64,000 bases of DNA from UBA6055 sp965203755 (GTDB lineage: Bacteria; Chloroflexota; Anaerolineae; Aggregatilineales; Phototrophicaceae). The stretch is taken from contig OZ241910.1 of NCBI GenBank assembly GCA_965203755.1, positions 1,488,001 to 1,552,000 on the forward strand, in the 5' to 3' direction. The notes beneath the pieces were generated by a model, which was not told the origin of the DNA, did not search any database, and saw only the letters and a program-made list of their open reading frames with translations. Positions 42,466 to 50,633 of this stretch are shown piece after piece. The stretch's first letter is position 1. Every line of letters starts with the position of its first letter. A program made the translations under genes and the position numbers.

Positions 42466-42960
42466 ATGACCATGCGACTTTTTCTGTGGCTGATGACCAT
42501 CCTGAATTTGGCTGCCTGTGATGCAATCGCCAATTTTAGCGGCGCGGCTGTCGGTGAAGTCGGGCAAGTCACCCGCGTGATCGATGGCGATACGATTGAT
42601 GTCCAGCTTGCGGATGGCATCTATCGCGTTCGCTATATTGGCATGAACACACCCGAACGCGGCGAACCCTGCCACGATGAGGCGACGGCGGCAAACCGCC
42701 GTCTGGTTGACGGCAAGGATGTGCATTTGGCGCGCGATATCAGCGAAACAGACCGCTATGGGCGGCGGCTGCGTTATGTTTATGCCGCGGGTGTCTTTGT
42801 CAACCGCGCCCTGGTTGAAGCCGGCTATGCCGAGGCGGTTGTCTACCAGCCCGACGATGCCTTTTATGAGGACTTCCGCCGGCTGGAGCAGGCCGCGGCG
42901 CAGGCGCAGCGCGGCTGTCATCCAAGCGGCATTTTCAACGACGGTTCGCAAACGCGCTAA
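42466..42960 (+). CDS. thermonuclease-family lipoprotein
   Basis: A 164-residue secreted nuclease-like protein. The lipobox LNLAAC (cysteine near 19) follows a hydrophobic signal. Then comes the staphylococcal-nuclease (SNase) fold: VIDGDTIDV with the Ca2+-binding aspartates, RYIGMNTPER with the catalytic Arg and Glu, and SETDRYGRRL with the second Arg. It should cut DNA or RNA outside the cytoplasm in the presence of Ca2+. It has a small insertion (ARDISETDRY) compared with S. aureus nuclease. The ATG at 42466 has no strong ribosome-binding site. The tRNA gene is just upstream. Confidence 0.85.
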   Translation: MTMRLFLWLMTILNLAACDAIANFSGAAVGEVGQVTRVIDGDTIDVQLADGIYRVRYIGMNTPERGEPCHDEATAANRRLVDGKDVHLARDISETDRYGRRLRYVYAAGVFVNRALVEAGYAEAVVYQPDDAFYEDFRRLEQAAAQAQRGCHPSGIFNDGSQTR

Positions 42961-42993
42961 ACGACAGCGTCTGGCTGGAAAGTAAATCCGCCT

Positions 42994-43548
42994 ATGGCAG
43001 TGAAAAAACTGGTCTATTATCCGCAGGATGAAGCGCGGCTGCGGCAGTTGTCCAAGCCGATACACAGCTTGAAAAACAAAAAGCTCAAGCGGCTGATCCA
43101 AGATCTGAAAGACACGCTGGAAGCTCACCCCGGGGCTGCCATCGCCGCGCCGCAAATCGGCGCGCTCAAGCGCGTGGCAGTGGTGAAGTTCGGGCAGAAC
43201 GATGATGATGATGAACAGGCTATGCTGACCTTGATAAACCCCGAAATCATCGCTGCCGGCAAACTGGAAGCGGGCTTTGACGGCTGCTTGAGCATCCCCG
43301 ACATCTATACTTGGGACACCTTGCGGCCTTCATGGATTCAATTCCAGGCATTGGGCGAAGACGGCGCAAACATTGACCGGCGCGTTGAGGGCATGGATGC
43401 GCGGGTGATTCATCACGAAATCGATCATTTGGATGGGGTCTTGTTCCTCGACCGCCTGCGAGACCCGCAGGAACTTTACACGCCGGTCAGGGGGGATGAC
43501 GGCAAAACAACAATGGCGCGCCTGGCTGACTTGCCTAAATTGACGTGA
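42994..43548 (+). CDS. def: peptide deformylase
   Basis: A 184-residue enzyme that removes the formyl group from nascent proteins. The three motifs are AAIAAPQIG (residues 48-56), FDGCLSIPD with metal ligand C98 (GCLS in place of EGCLS), and IHHEIDHLDG with H141, E142 and H145. It begins 33 bases after the nuclease gene. The 34-residue N-terminus and the length are in the normal range. No methionyl-tRNA formyltransferase gene is adjacent. Confidence 0.92.
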   Translation: MAVKKLVYYPQDEARLRQLSKPIHSLKNKKLKRLIQDLKDTLEAHPGAAIAAPQIGALKRVAVVKFGQNDDDDEQAMLTLINPEIIAAGKLEAGFDGCLSIPDIYTWDTLRPSWIQFQALGEDGANIDRRVEGMDARVIHHEIDHLDGVLFLDRLRDPQELYTPVRGDDGKTTMARLADLPKLT

Positions 43549-43601
43549 AGCGCGCCCTCATCAGCGCTCCTTGTCATTGTCCTGTGCGGCGGGGGATTGG
43601 A

Positions 43602-44219
43602 TTAGGCATCTGTATCGCGCCTGATTACACCTGGTTCGCTAAAGTGGTCTTCGGGCAAGGCAATTCGGCTTTGGAAATATGCGAATCGACTGCTCAAGTG
43701 TTCCATGTACGGGCTTAAAAGCCTGCATCGCCTCAGTGTATCGCCATGCAAAATTCGTTTATAAAGTTCATCTGCTGGAACTGTAAAATAGCGTTTGAAG
43801 TCGCTTCCTAATTCTTGTATGCCTTTATTCTGTAAGTCTTCAGACTCATCAATTTTCTCGAAAAAGTGATATCTTTCATCTTTGTTCTGTTTAACCCTAG
43901 TCCAAGTTCTGGATTTCCTTGTGTCTTTGACATTATCAATCTGAGTCACTATTACTCGGGCAAGATCGCTGGCTAACATTACCTCACACAGCAGCGCGTT
44001 GGGAATTTTTTTATGTTCTCGTGATTGATTATTGCGCGCGGCAAAATCCCAGTCCAAATCGCAATCTTGTGACATAATAACTGCAAAAGGATGTGTCTTT
44101 TGTGCGAAATTTGGTGATTGAGAAAACATGGTATCCAAGTCTATCGTCAATTCAATGACATTAGACAGCAACTCGCCCTGCCTCAATGCAGTATCCGGAG
44201 ATGATTTCTCATATTTCAT
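43602..44219 (-). CDS. hypothetical protein in AT-richer island
   Basis: A 205-residue protein I do not recognise. It has a conserved-looking opening (QGELLSNVIEL), a VIMSQDCDLDWDF motif near residue 48 and a C-terminal YFTVPADELYKRI. It is soluble by composition, with no signal or membrane segment. Its base composition is clearly AT-richer than the flanking genes, and it sits in a three-gene minus-strand cluster with a TIGR04255 protein, so it was probably acquired laterally. The QDCDL motif recalls proteins of unknown function found in defence neighbourhoods. Confidence 0.5.
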   Translation of the reverse strand: MKYEKSSPDTALRQGELLSNVIELTIDLDTMFSQSPNFAQKTHPFAVIMSQDCDLDWDFAARNNQSREHKKIPNALLCEVMLASDLARVIVTQIDNVKDTRKSRTWTRVKQNKDERYHFFEKIDESEDLQNKGIQELGSDFKRYFTVPADELYKRILHGDTLRRCRLLSPYMEHLSSRFAYFQSRIALPEDHFSEPGVIRRDTDA

Positions 44220-44236
44220 AACCGCTATGCCAAACC

Positions 44237-44767
44237 TTAGTCCTCATCATCAGGAATGATCGGAAATTCTGGTCTGACAAAGGTATGCGTTAGCCTGCCA
44301 CTAACGGTTTGGGTTTGTGTCGTTGCTGTAGCTTCATCAGCAGCATAGGAATAGAAGCCTCGAATATCCGAGATTGTATCTATTAGCTCGTCTATTCCAT
44401 CCGGCGGCAGTGTCGGCAAATGTAAATTGATCTCAAGGGTCTTATCAAGGTTTTCTTCTGATACATAGCACATCGCAATGACAGCCAAAGAAATGCGTTT
44501 TAGAAGCGGTTCTATTGCTGGATTTGAACCTGGCAGATTATGCAGCTTGTTTAATATCCGCAAAAAACCCCAAAGTACCTCCTCTAGCGACTCTGCGGTA
44601 TCGTTGATACGTGTATTAAATTGTTCCAAATTAATGCCGATATCGCCGGACACTATCGTAACTTCAGGTCGATTCCGGTCCCATTGCGCTATGTAACCTG
44701 TCTTGAATGCACCAACGGAAAAGCCTTCTGTTAAGCGTGTTGTATTCGTTAAGTTTGCTGATAACAT
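44237..44767 (-). CDS. hypothetical protein in AT-richer island
   Basis: A 176-residue, mainly helical soluble protein of unknown family with no signal peptide. It begins inside the 3' end of the TIGR04255 gene (overlap 104 bases at most; a later start would shorten the overlap) and ends 17 bases before the next gene. The three genes therefore look like one operon. No catalytic motif was seen. Confidence 0.5.
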   Translation of the reverse strand: MLSANLTNTTRLTEGFSVGAFKTGYIAQWDRNRPEVTIVSGDIGINLEQFNTRINDTAESLEEVLWGFLRILNKLHNLPGSNPAIEPLLKRISLAVIAMCYVSEENLDKTLEINLHLPTLPPDGIDELIDTISDIRGFYSYAADEATATTQTQTVSGRLTHTFVRPEFPIIPDDED

Positions 44768-45455
44768 CTTCAGTTTTCATCTCCTTACCGCTATGAAAAT
44801 CATAGTCCAGCAAATACATAATATGAGGCGAATCCACTGCCTTATCCATAACCAGGCCATGCTGCATACGGACAAAATCTTCTTCATTGTCCAATCGAAT
44901 CAGGGCATTGCCATGATGTTCTGTCGCTTTATTCATCGTCTCATTAACAGCAAGCGGCCCCAACACAAAATCCGCCAGCAAATCGCGCCAGGCCACATCT
45001 TCCAGCCCCAATGCTCTGCGGTCAATCGCATTTTGATATCGCAGGCCGATTCTTGTCAGGAACGCAGGGTTATAGACTTCGACAAGCGCGTTCAGCAGCA
45101 GTTCCAGATAGCCGCGGAACTCTTCCCAGCAGGTGTATTTGCTAGTCTCGACGGCGACAAACTCTCTTGTCAGGCTGATGATCCAGCCTTTGTCTTTGCT
45201 CATAAATTGAAACCGGCTACTGCTTCTGGCAGGCAGTAAATCCAGCATCTCTCGAGGAATGATCTGTGCAAGGTTTTCAGGCAGTAAGTTCGCTGTATCA
45301 TTTTGAAATAGTGGGAAATCATGCCGCAGCTTCTCCTGGAAATCCGCCGGCGCCTCTTTGCCTATCCGCAGGATGGCAGGAAATCTTAGCTGGCAAAGCA
45401 CCAGTTTCAACGGATTTTTCCTGTAGATCACCCGTTCCGTTTTTGGAAATGGCAT
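44664..45455 (-). CDS. TIGR04255-family protein
   Basis: A 263-residue soluble protein resembling the TIGR04255 family, whose members begin with a P-rich beta strand and a VLCQLRFP motif (here at about residue 19), and include FQFMSKDKGWIISLTREFVAVET. Their function is unknown but they often occur in mobile or defence loci. Here it is the first gene of an AT-richer operon with two unknown partners, flanked on the right by an untranslated 125-base gap before sbcD. Confidence is in the family, not in a biochemical role. Confidence 0.65.
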   Translation of the reverse strand: MPFPKTERVIYRKNPLKLVLCQLRFPAILRIGKEAPADFQEKLRHDFPLFQNDTANLLPENLAQIIPREMLDLLPARSSSRFQFMSKDKGWIISLTREFVAVETSKYTCWEEFRGYLELLLNALVEVYNPAFLTRIGLRYQNAIDRRALGLEDVAWRDLLADFVLGPLAVNETMNKATEHHGNALIRLDNEEDFVRMQHGLVMDKAVDSPHIMYLLDYDFHSGKEMKTEDVISKLNEYNTLNRRLFRWCIQDRLHSAMGPEST

Positions 45456-45580
45456 GTCAGCAAATTCTTTCTGTATCCATAACCCGACTCAAATGTACTT
45501 TAATTTATACAAGAATAACATATAAAAAGGAGACCATTTAGACGCTATTTGGCAAGATTATACAAAATACTTACAAACAA

Positions 45581-46822
45581 TTACCCCACCTCAATAATAT
45601 CCTTGGCGCGTTCCAGCAGTTCCTCGCGGCGGGCAGCCTCGATGCCGCGGCTCGTGAAATAGCGTTCCAGCAATTCCAACGGGGTTAAGCCTTCGGGGCT
45701 GACATCCAGCCGCGAACGGTCGCGCCGTTCGACTTCCTTGCGGATGCCGGCAATATGAAAGACACCGGCGCGTTTCAGCTGCTCAAAGACGGCGCCGTCC
45801 TTGAGCAGGGTTTCGGTCTCTGGTGTCAGTTGAATCACCAGGCGGACGATAGCATCGCGCAAGCGATAGCGCTTCATCACATCAAGGACTTTCTGGGTGG
45901 GGCTGTCAGCCTCGCGGCAGTCCACCCGCAGCGTCAGCATCGGGCGGGCATCGACCTTGACAAACCGCCATTCGGTTTGGCCGCGGCCGAGTTCAACCCA
46001 GCAGAAGCCCTTGGTATCGCCCTCTTCGCCAAAGTCAATCCGTTCAAGGCTGCCGCTGTACACCACAGCCGGGGCGTCATCGCGGCTGCGGGTCAGGTTT
46101 TGATGCTTGTGTATATGCCCCAGCGCGACATAATCCCAGCGCGGGTCCGCCAGCGAACCGAGGTCTACCTGCACATCGCGCCCCAGCATCACGCTGCGTT
46201 CACTGCCCCAGACCGAGCCGGCGACAGTAAAGTGGCCGGTCAGCAAACGCGGCGTATCAGCCGGCGCCAGCGCATCAGCCTGTTCGCCTAAGTTATCCAG
46301 CAGTTGATGCAGGATGCGCTGCAATTCGGCATCCTGTTCGGCAATCGTCATCGCGGCGGTGCGGACGGTCTCCATGATGCGAGCCCGAATCGGATAGGGC
46401 GCGGCCGCGACCACCACATCGCCGCGCTTGGTCGCAAGCCGCTTGACTTCATAATTCTGCGCGACCCAGACATCAGGCACATCCAGCGTGGCATAAATCT
46501 CGATGGCGGCGGCTTTGACGGCGTTAATCGGCAGGTCATGGTTGCCAACCAGCAAGACCGTCGGCGCCATCTGCGACAGATCGCGGATGCGATGGGCAAA
46601 TTCTCGCTGATAGGTCGGATTGGGGCTGCGGGTCTTAAAGGCATCGCCGGCAAAGATGACCAGATCGACCTCGCCGTCACGGGCATACTCGATCATATCG
46701 TCCATGCGATGCAAAAAATCAACCACGCGGCTGCTCACGCCGGAATTGGGGTCGGTTTTGCCATAGTTTTCGATGCCGATATGCACATCGGCAAAATGCA
46801 AAACGCGAATCGGTTCTGTCAT
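45581..46822 (-). CDS. sbcD: exonuclease subunit SbcD (Mre11-like phosphoesterase)
   Basis: A 413-residue metallophosphoesterase. The five phosphoesterase motifs can be seen: FADVHIGIENYG (D-x-H), IFAGDAFKT (GD), LLVGNHDLPINA (GNHD), LLTGHFTV (GH) and VALGHIHKHQ (GHxH). It pairs with the SbcC ATPase at 14948-17500, encoded about 28 kb away on the same strand, to process hairpins, palindromes and blocked ends. The start at MTEPIRVL is chosen for GAGG nine bases upstream. A small conserved gene lies just upstream at 46856-47245. Confidence 0.93.
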   Translation of the reverse strand: MTEPIRVLHFADVHIGIENYGKTDPNSGVSSRVVDFLHRMDDMIEYARDGEVDLVIFAGDAFKTRSPNPTYQREFAHRIRDLSQMAPTVLLVGNHDLPINAVKAAAIEIYATLDVPDVWVAQNYEVKRLATKRGDVVVAAAPYPIRARIMETVRTAAMTIAEQDAELQRILHQLLDNLGEQADALAPADTPRLLTGHFTVAGSVWGSERSVMLGRDVQVDLGSLADPRWDYVALGHIHKHQNLTRSRDDAPAVVYSGSLERIDFGEEGDTKGFCWVELGRGQTEWRFVKVDARPMLTLRVDCREADSPTQKVLDVMKRYRLRDAIVRLVIQLTPETETLLKDGAVFEQLKRAGVFHIAGIRKEVERRDRSRLDVSPEGLTPLELLERYFTSRGIEAARREELLERAKDIIEVG

Positions 46823-46855
46823 GGGCTTAGCCTCGCCTTCGCTCAAAGGACAATG

Positions 46856-47245
46856 CTAATCGCCGTAGCGATGGTCTTCGTCGCCGGTGCCGACCGGTTC
46901 ATGGGTGGTGGTGACGCTCGTCCACTGTGGATTATCGCCGCGCAGATGCCCGAAAATCGGCTTTTCATTACGAAGGATGTCCACAAAGGCATGGATGTCG
47001 CTGATGGACATGAAAATGGCGCCCAATTTGCCGTCAATATCCACCTGCGGCGCCGGTATGTCGCTGTCTTCGGCCAGGAAATACACATCCAGGCGATAGT
47101 CTTCGCGGTTCGCGGTTCCCACGCCAGAGCAGCGCACCAGCCCTCGAATGCGGGCGGTGACGCCTTCAAATTCGCGTTCTTCCAACTGGCGCCAAATCAC
47201 CATATACTTCTTGATTTCAAACACCGCCACCCGTCGATCCGACAT
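46856..47245 (-). CDS. conserved hypothetical protein upstream of sbcD
   Basis: A 129-residue soluble protein. Sequence features are a beta-rich core (AVFEIKKYMVIWRQL, VTARIRGLVRCSG, YRLDVYFLAE, LGAIFMSISDIHAFVDILR). AAGGA precedes the ATG for MSDRRVAV; the longer frame to 47347 is untranslated upstream. It ends 34 bases before the sbcD start, so the two are probably one operon. No family is recognised. A role linked to DNA processing would be a guess from neighbourhood only. Confidence 0.6.
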   Translation of the reverse strand: MSDRRVAVFEIKKYMVIWRQLEEREFEGVTARIRGLVRCSGVGTANREDYRLDVYFLAEDSDIPAPQVDIDGKLGAIFMSISDIHAFVDILRNEKPIFGHLRGDNPQWTSVTTTHEPVGTGDEDHRYGD

Positions 47246-47385
47246 GCTTCGCCCTTCCTTAGAGGTCTGACCGCCTGCGGTTATTATATCGCCATCGTTT
47301 CCAGCGCAACAGGGGAAAGACATGACCGCGCAAATGAACCCGATCATCCATATACACCTTGTCAGGCGCAGGCAGGCGCATTAGA

Positions 47386-48924
47386 ATGCCGGCGATGATC
47401 ACCTTGCTGACAGCATTTTATGCTCTTTGCGCGCTCTTGCTTGCGTTTTACACCGGTGGGCAGACGATTTTGCTGTTCCGTTATTGGCGTACCCGCCGCG
47501 CGGCTGCATCGACCCCGCCGATGGATGATCTGCCAGAGGTCACGGTGCAGCTTCCGCTCTATAATGAGCAGTACGTAGCCGCGCGCCTGATCGACGCGGC
47601 GGCGCGGTTGGATTATCCGCGGGACAAACTCCTGATTCAAGTGTTGGATGATTCGACCGATGGCACATCAGCGGCGGTGGCGGGGCGGCTGTCGCGGCTG
47701 GAAGCGCAGGGCTGTCGGGTGCAGCATGTCCGCCGCGGCGGGCGCAGCGGTTACAAAGCGGGGGCGCTGGATTATGGCTTGACGCGGAGCGGCAGCGAAT
47801 ATGTCGCCATCTTTGACGCTGATTTTGTGCCGCCGCCTGATTTTCTCCGCGCGACCATCCCGCATCTGGCCGCCAATCCGGCGATTGGCATCGTGCAAAG
47901 CCGCTGGGGGCATCTGAACGCGGATGACAATCACTTGACCCGCGCCCAGCGGCTCTCGATTGACACCCATTTTGTGGTTGAGCAGACGGCGCGGAATCGC
48001 AGTGGATGGCTGATTCCTTTCAACGGCGCCGGCGGCGTCTGGCGGCGAAGCTGCATTGATGCCGCCGGCGGCTGGTCTGACGATACGTTGACTGAAGATC
48101 TGGATTTGAGCTATCGGGCGCAGATCCAAGGCTGGCGCTCGCTGTTTCTAAACGATATTGAAGTCCCGGGAGAAATCCCGCCGCAGCTGGCGGCTTACAA
48201 GCAGCAGCAGGCGCGCTGGGCGATGGGCAGCACGCAATGCCTCATCAAGCTGGCGCGCCCCATCATCCAGGCAAAGCTGACCGCCGCGCAGAAAATCATG
48301 GCGATACAGCATCTATGTCAATATCTGCCGCATCCCCTGATGCTGATTTTGCTGCTGCTGACCCCGCCGCTGCTGCTGGCGAATACATTGGCGGATTTGC
48401 CGCTGGCGCCCTTGGGGCTGGTCGGATTGGCGCCGCCGCTGATGTACCTTGCCAGCCAAATTCATCTGTATGACAACTGGCGCGGCGGTTTGAAAGCCTT
48501 CCCGGCGCTGCTCTTGATTGGCACTGGAATTTCGCTCGGCAATACCCGGGCGGTCTTGGCGGCCATGCTCGGCATCAAGGTCGGTTTCCGGCGAACGCCC
48601 AAGTTCACCGGCGGCTGGGCTGGTCATCCCTACGCATTGCCGGGCGATCTGTCTGTTTTGCTAGAGATGGCTTTGATGGCTTATGCGCTCTGGGGCGCCG
48701 GGCTGGCATGGCATATTCAGCGCGAACTAAGCCTCTATCTGATGATTTATGCGCTGTCCTTCGCCGCCGTCGCCGGCTGGAGTCTGCGCGAGCGCTGGAC
48801 GGTGCGCCGGGCTGCCCGGCAATGCCTCCTTTCGCGCTCCTCCAAGATACAAAACATGGAAATGCGTCCGAATTCACAGAAAGACTTGCACAAAGACCGG
48901 CTTTCAGATAATATCCCTCTATAA
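47386..48924 (+). CDS. processive family-2 glycosyltransferase (cellulose/hyaluronan-synthase-like)
   Basis: A 512-residue membrane enzyme. An N-terminal membrane segment (ITLLTAFYALCALLLAFYTGG) is followed by the GT-A catalytic domain: VLDDSTDGT, AIFDADFVPP (DxD), GWSDDTLTEDLDLSYR (TED) and QQARWAMGS (QxxRW). After these come four or five more membrane segments. This full set marks processive synthases of beta-glycans. The end (SKIQNMEMRPNS) is polar. The start is ATG 47386 or 47395; no strong site distinguishes them. It follows the sbcD cluster divergently. It would make an extracellular or envelope polysaccharide from a UDP-sugar. Confidence 0.9.
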   Translation: MPAMITLLTAFYALCALLLAFYTGGQTILLFRYWRTRRAAASTPPMDDLPEVTVQLPLYNEQYVAARLIDAAARLDYPRDKLLIQVLDDSTDGTSAAVAGRLSRLEAQGCRVQHVRRGGRSGYKAGALDYGLTRSGSEYVAIFDADFVPPPDFLRATIPHLAANPAIGIVQSRWGHLNADDNHLTRAQRLSIDTHFVVEQTARNRSGWLIPFNGAGGVWRRSCIDAAGGWSDDTLTEDLDLSYRAQIQGWRSLFLNDIEVPGEIPPQLAAYKQQQARWAMGSTQCLIKLARPIIQAKLTAAQKIMAIQHLCQYLPHPLMLILLLLTPPLLLANTLADLPLAPLGLVGLAPPLMYLASQIHLYDNWRGGLKAFPALLLIGTGISLGNTRAVLAAMLGIKVGFRRTPKFTGGWAGHPYALPGDLSVLLEMALMAYALWGAGLAWHIQRELSLYLMIYALSFAAVAGWSLRERWTVRRAARQCLLSRSSKIQNMEMRPNSQKDLHKDRLSDNIPL

Positions 48925-49277
48925 ACGGTTTAGGCGGCAAATCCAAAGCGCGGCCTAAGAGTCGCCTTTTGCCCATCATGCTATGATATACCTTATTGAA
49001 TGGCGGCGGAGGCGGCGAGGGAAGGATGATGTTTTCATCATCAAAACGGCGCGAAAAGGACGGCTTTCAGATGACTGGCGCCGCCGATGCGGTTTATCCA
49101 GTCATAAAGGGTTTTTATGGGTCAAAGCGATTCATTCAGGGCATTCGGCTTCACCTTGAATTGCCGTCATTGTGCAGTATCCAGCGCTTTTCGCGCCCTG
49201 GACCGCCATCTATTGCCGAAAATGGCAGGTCTATTGCCACCGATTTGGCGCGGTCGCCTTGAAAATTCAAAAAATCC
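48925..49277. other. intergenic region upstream of beta-helix gene 3
   Basis: About 350 bases with no supportable gene, GC-rich in the first part. Nothing clear was found; the promoter of beta-helix gene 3 lies just to the right. Confidence 0.4.
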
Positions 49278-49307
49278 TTGACAAAATCGGATTGCAGAGC
49301 ATATACT
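49278..49307 (+). promoter_or_regulatory. sigma70-like promoter of beta-helix gene 3
   Basis: TTGACA at 49278-49283 and TATACT at 49302-49307, 18 bases apart. TSS near 49314; GGAGG precedes the ATG at 49343 by nine bases. Confidence 0.65.
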
Positions 49308-49342
49308 TGGGAAGTTTTAGATAAAATTGGAGGCGTGCTGAA

Positions 49343-50548
49343 ATGAATACCATGAACAGCAAGGCAGCAGTGAATAGAGAAGAGGCCATCCCCAAGCGAG
49401 GGACGGCGGCGCCTGTTAATTCGCCCCCCCCCCCCCCCCCGAATTTTCTTGAGGCTCGCCGCGCGGTAAAGAAAACGCTGCTGCTTTGTGCATTCCTGTT
49501 CTGCATCCTCGCCATGCCCGTCCAAAGCCAAACGGCAATCACATGCGGCTCTGCCAACACGCTCGCTGCAGGGACCTACATCCTGACCGCAGATTGCGAT
49601 AACACCGCCACCACGATAACTGTTAACTCAGTCGAGGCGACCATCAACGGCAACGGCTACAGCATCAGCGGGGCAACCGGCAACCCGGTCATCACCATCA
49701 CGAGCGCGGCCACACTCAATCTGAATAACATCACCATTAGCGGAAGCAGCACGGCCAACGGAAGGGTTGTCCAGATGAATGGAGGCTCGACGCTTAACGC
49801 CCGCAACGTGGTCTTCAGCGGCAATGCAGGCGTTCCATTACAGGTGAACGACGCCAGTTCAACAGCCACGCTTACCAATGCGCAGTTCGTGAACAACGGA
49901 CCCGTGACTGATAACGCTCGACTAGGCTCTGCTCTGCTTGTGTGGGGCGACCCCGCCTCGACCATAGTGACCATCAATAGCGCCACCTTCTCGGGGAACA
50001 GCGGCCGACCGCAGGTGATCAGGGTCAATCGGGGCATACTCAATCTCAACGGCTGCATCCGAGTGAGCGGCAACCTCAATGCCGCTGGCGAAGCGGCGCT
50101 TTTAACCGCCACCGAGGCCGACGGCACCGTCAACGACAACCGCGACGACAGCCTTTGTCCCCGTCCCAAGAAGAAAAAAGAAGCAGCGCCGACGCCAACA
50201 CCGACACCGCGCCCGCAGGCAGTGACCTGCCCAGCCTTGTCCCAAGTCACCGGCATTGTCGTCCATGCGACTCATGGGCTGGCGAGCGGCGTCCAGTGCC
50301 AGCGGCTTGACGGCGGCGGCATCGGCATCCAGGCTTTGGCTGACAGCTATATCGCCGCCGTGGATATATGGGGTTGGGTTGACCAAGGCGTCGAGGTCTG
50401 CTTCCCGCGGGCGGGACGGATTATATTCTTGGATGCGGCGATGATCCCCCGCTCTATGGCGCTTATGCAGACGTACATCGCCGGCGACAACATGACCTGC
50501 GCCTTGATTGAGACGGCGGGTTCGCTGGTGCTGCTGCCGCCATCCTAG
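49343..50548 (+). CDS. secreted beta-helix protein, copy 3, with C17 tract
   Basis: A 401-residue paralogue. It has a strong promoter, GGAGG nine bases before the ATG, a polar 43-residue extension including six prolines from the C17 tract, then the signal peptide (KKTLLLCAFLFCILAMPVQSQ), a compact beta-helix (ATINGNGYSISG, LNLNNITISG, VVFSGNAG, LTNAQFVNN), the basic linker PRPKKKKEA, PTPTPTPRP and the C-terminal cysteine module (HGLASGVQCQRLDGGGIGIQ). There is no start codon between tract and signal peptide in frame, so translation must cross the tract. C16 gives a TAA at 49467-49469 and C18 a TGA at 49450-49452. This is the clearest case of an on/off contingency gene in the window. Ligand and partners are unknown. 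Confidence 0.85.
   Translation: MNTMNSKAAVNREEAIPKRGTAAPVNSPPPPPPNFLEARRAVKKTLLLCAFLFCILAMPVQSQTAITCGSANTLAAGTYILTADCDNTATTITVNSVEATINGNGYSISGATGNPVITITSAATLNLNNITISGSSTANGRVVQMNGGSTLNARNVVFSGNAGVPLQVNDASSTATLTNAQFVNNGPVTDNARLGSALLVWGDPASTIVTINSATFSGNSGRPQVIRVNRGILNLNGCIRVSGNLNAAGEAALLTATEADGTVNDNRDDSLCPRPKKKKEAAPTPTPTPRPQAVTCPALSQVTGIVVHATHGLASGVQCQRLDGGGIGIQALADSYIAAVDIWGWVDQGVEVCFPRAGRIIFLDAAMIPRSMALMQTYIAGDNMTCALIETAGSLVLLPPS
49424..49440 (+). repeat. poly-C tract (C17)
   Basis: Seventeen consecutive C inside the 5' coding part of beta-helix gene 3, encoding PPPPPP in the present frame. Both single-base changes make an early stop. Confidence 0.95.
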
Positions 50549-50633
50549 CTGTCGGCAGGCTCCGACCAACATGCCCTGTCCCGCCTGTTAAGCGCGGCTG
50601 CAAGAAGATGACGAAACCTGAAACCGCTGGCGG

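Noticed and set aside
46304..47398. Open frame of 364 codons across sbcD and the upstream gene
   Set aside because: SbcD motifs are on the other strand with proper ribosome-binding sites; this frame has no domain.
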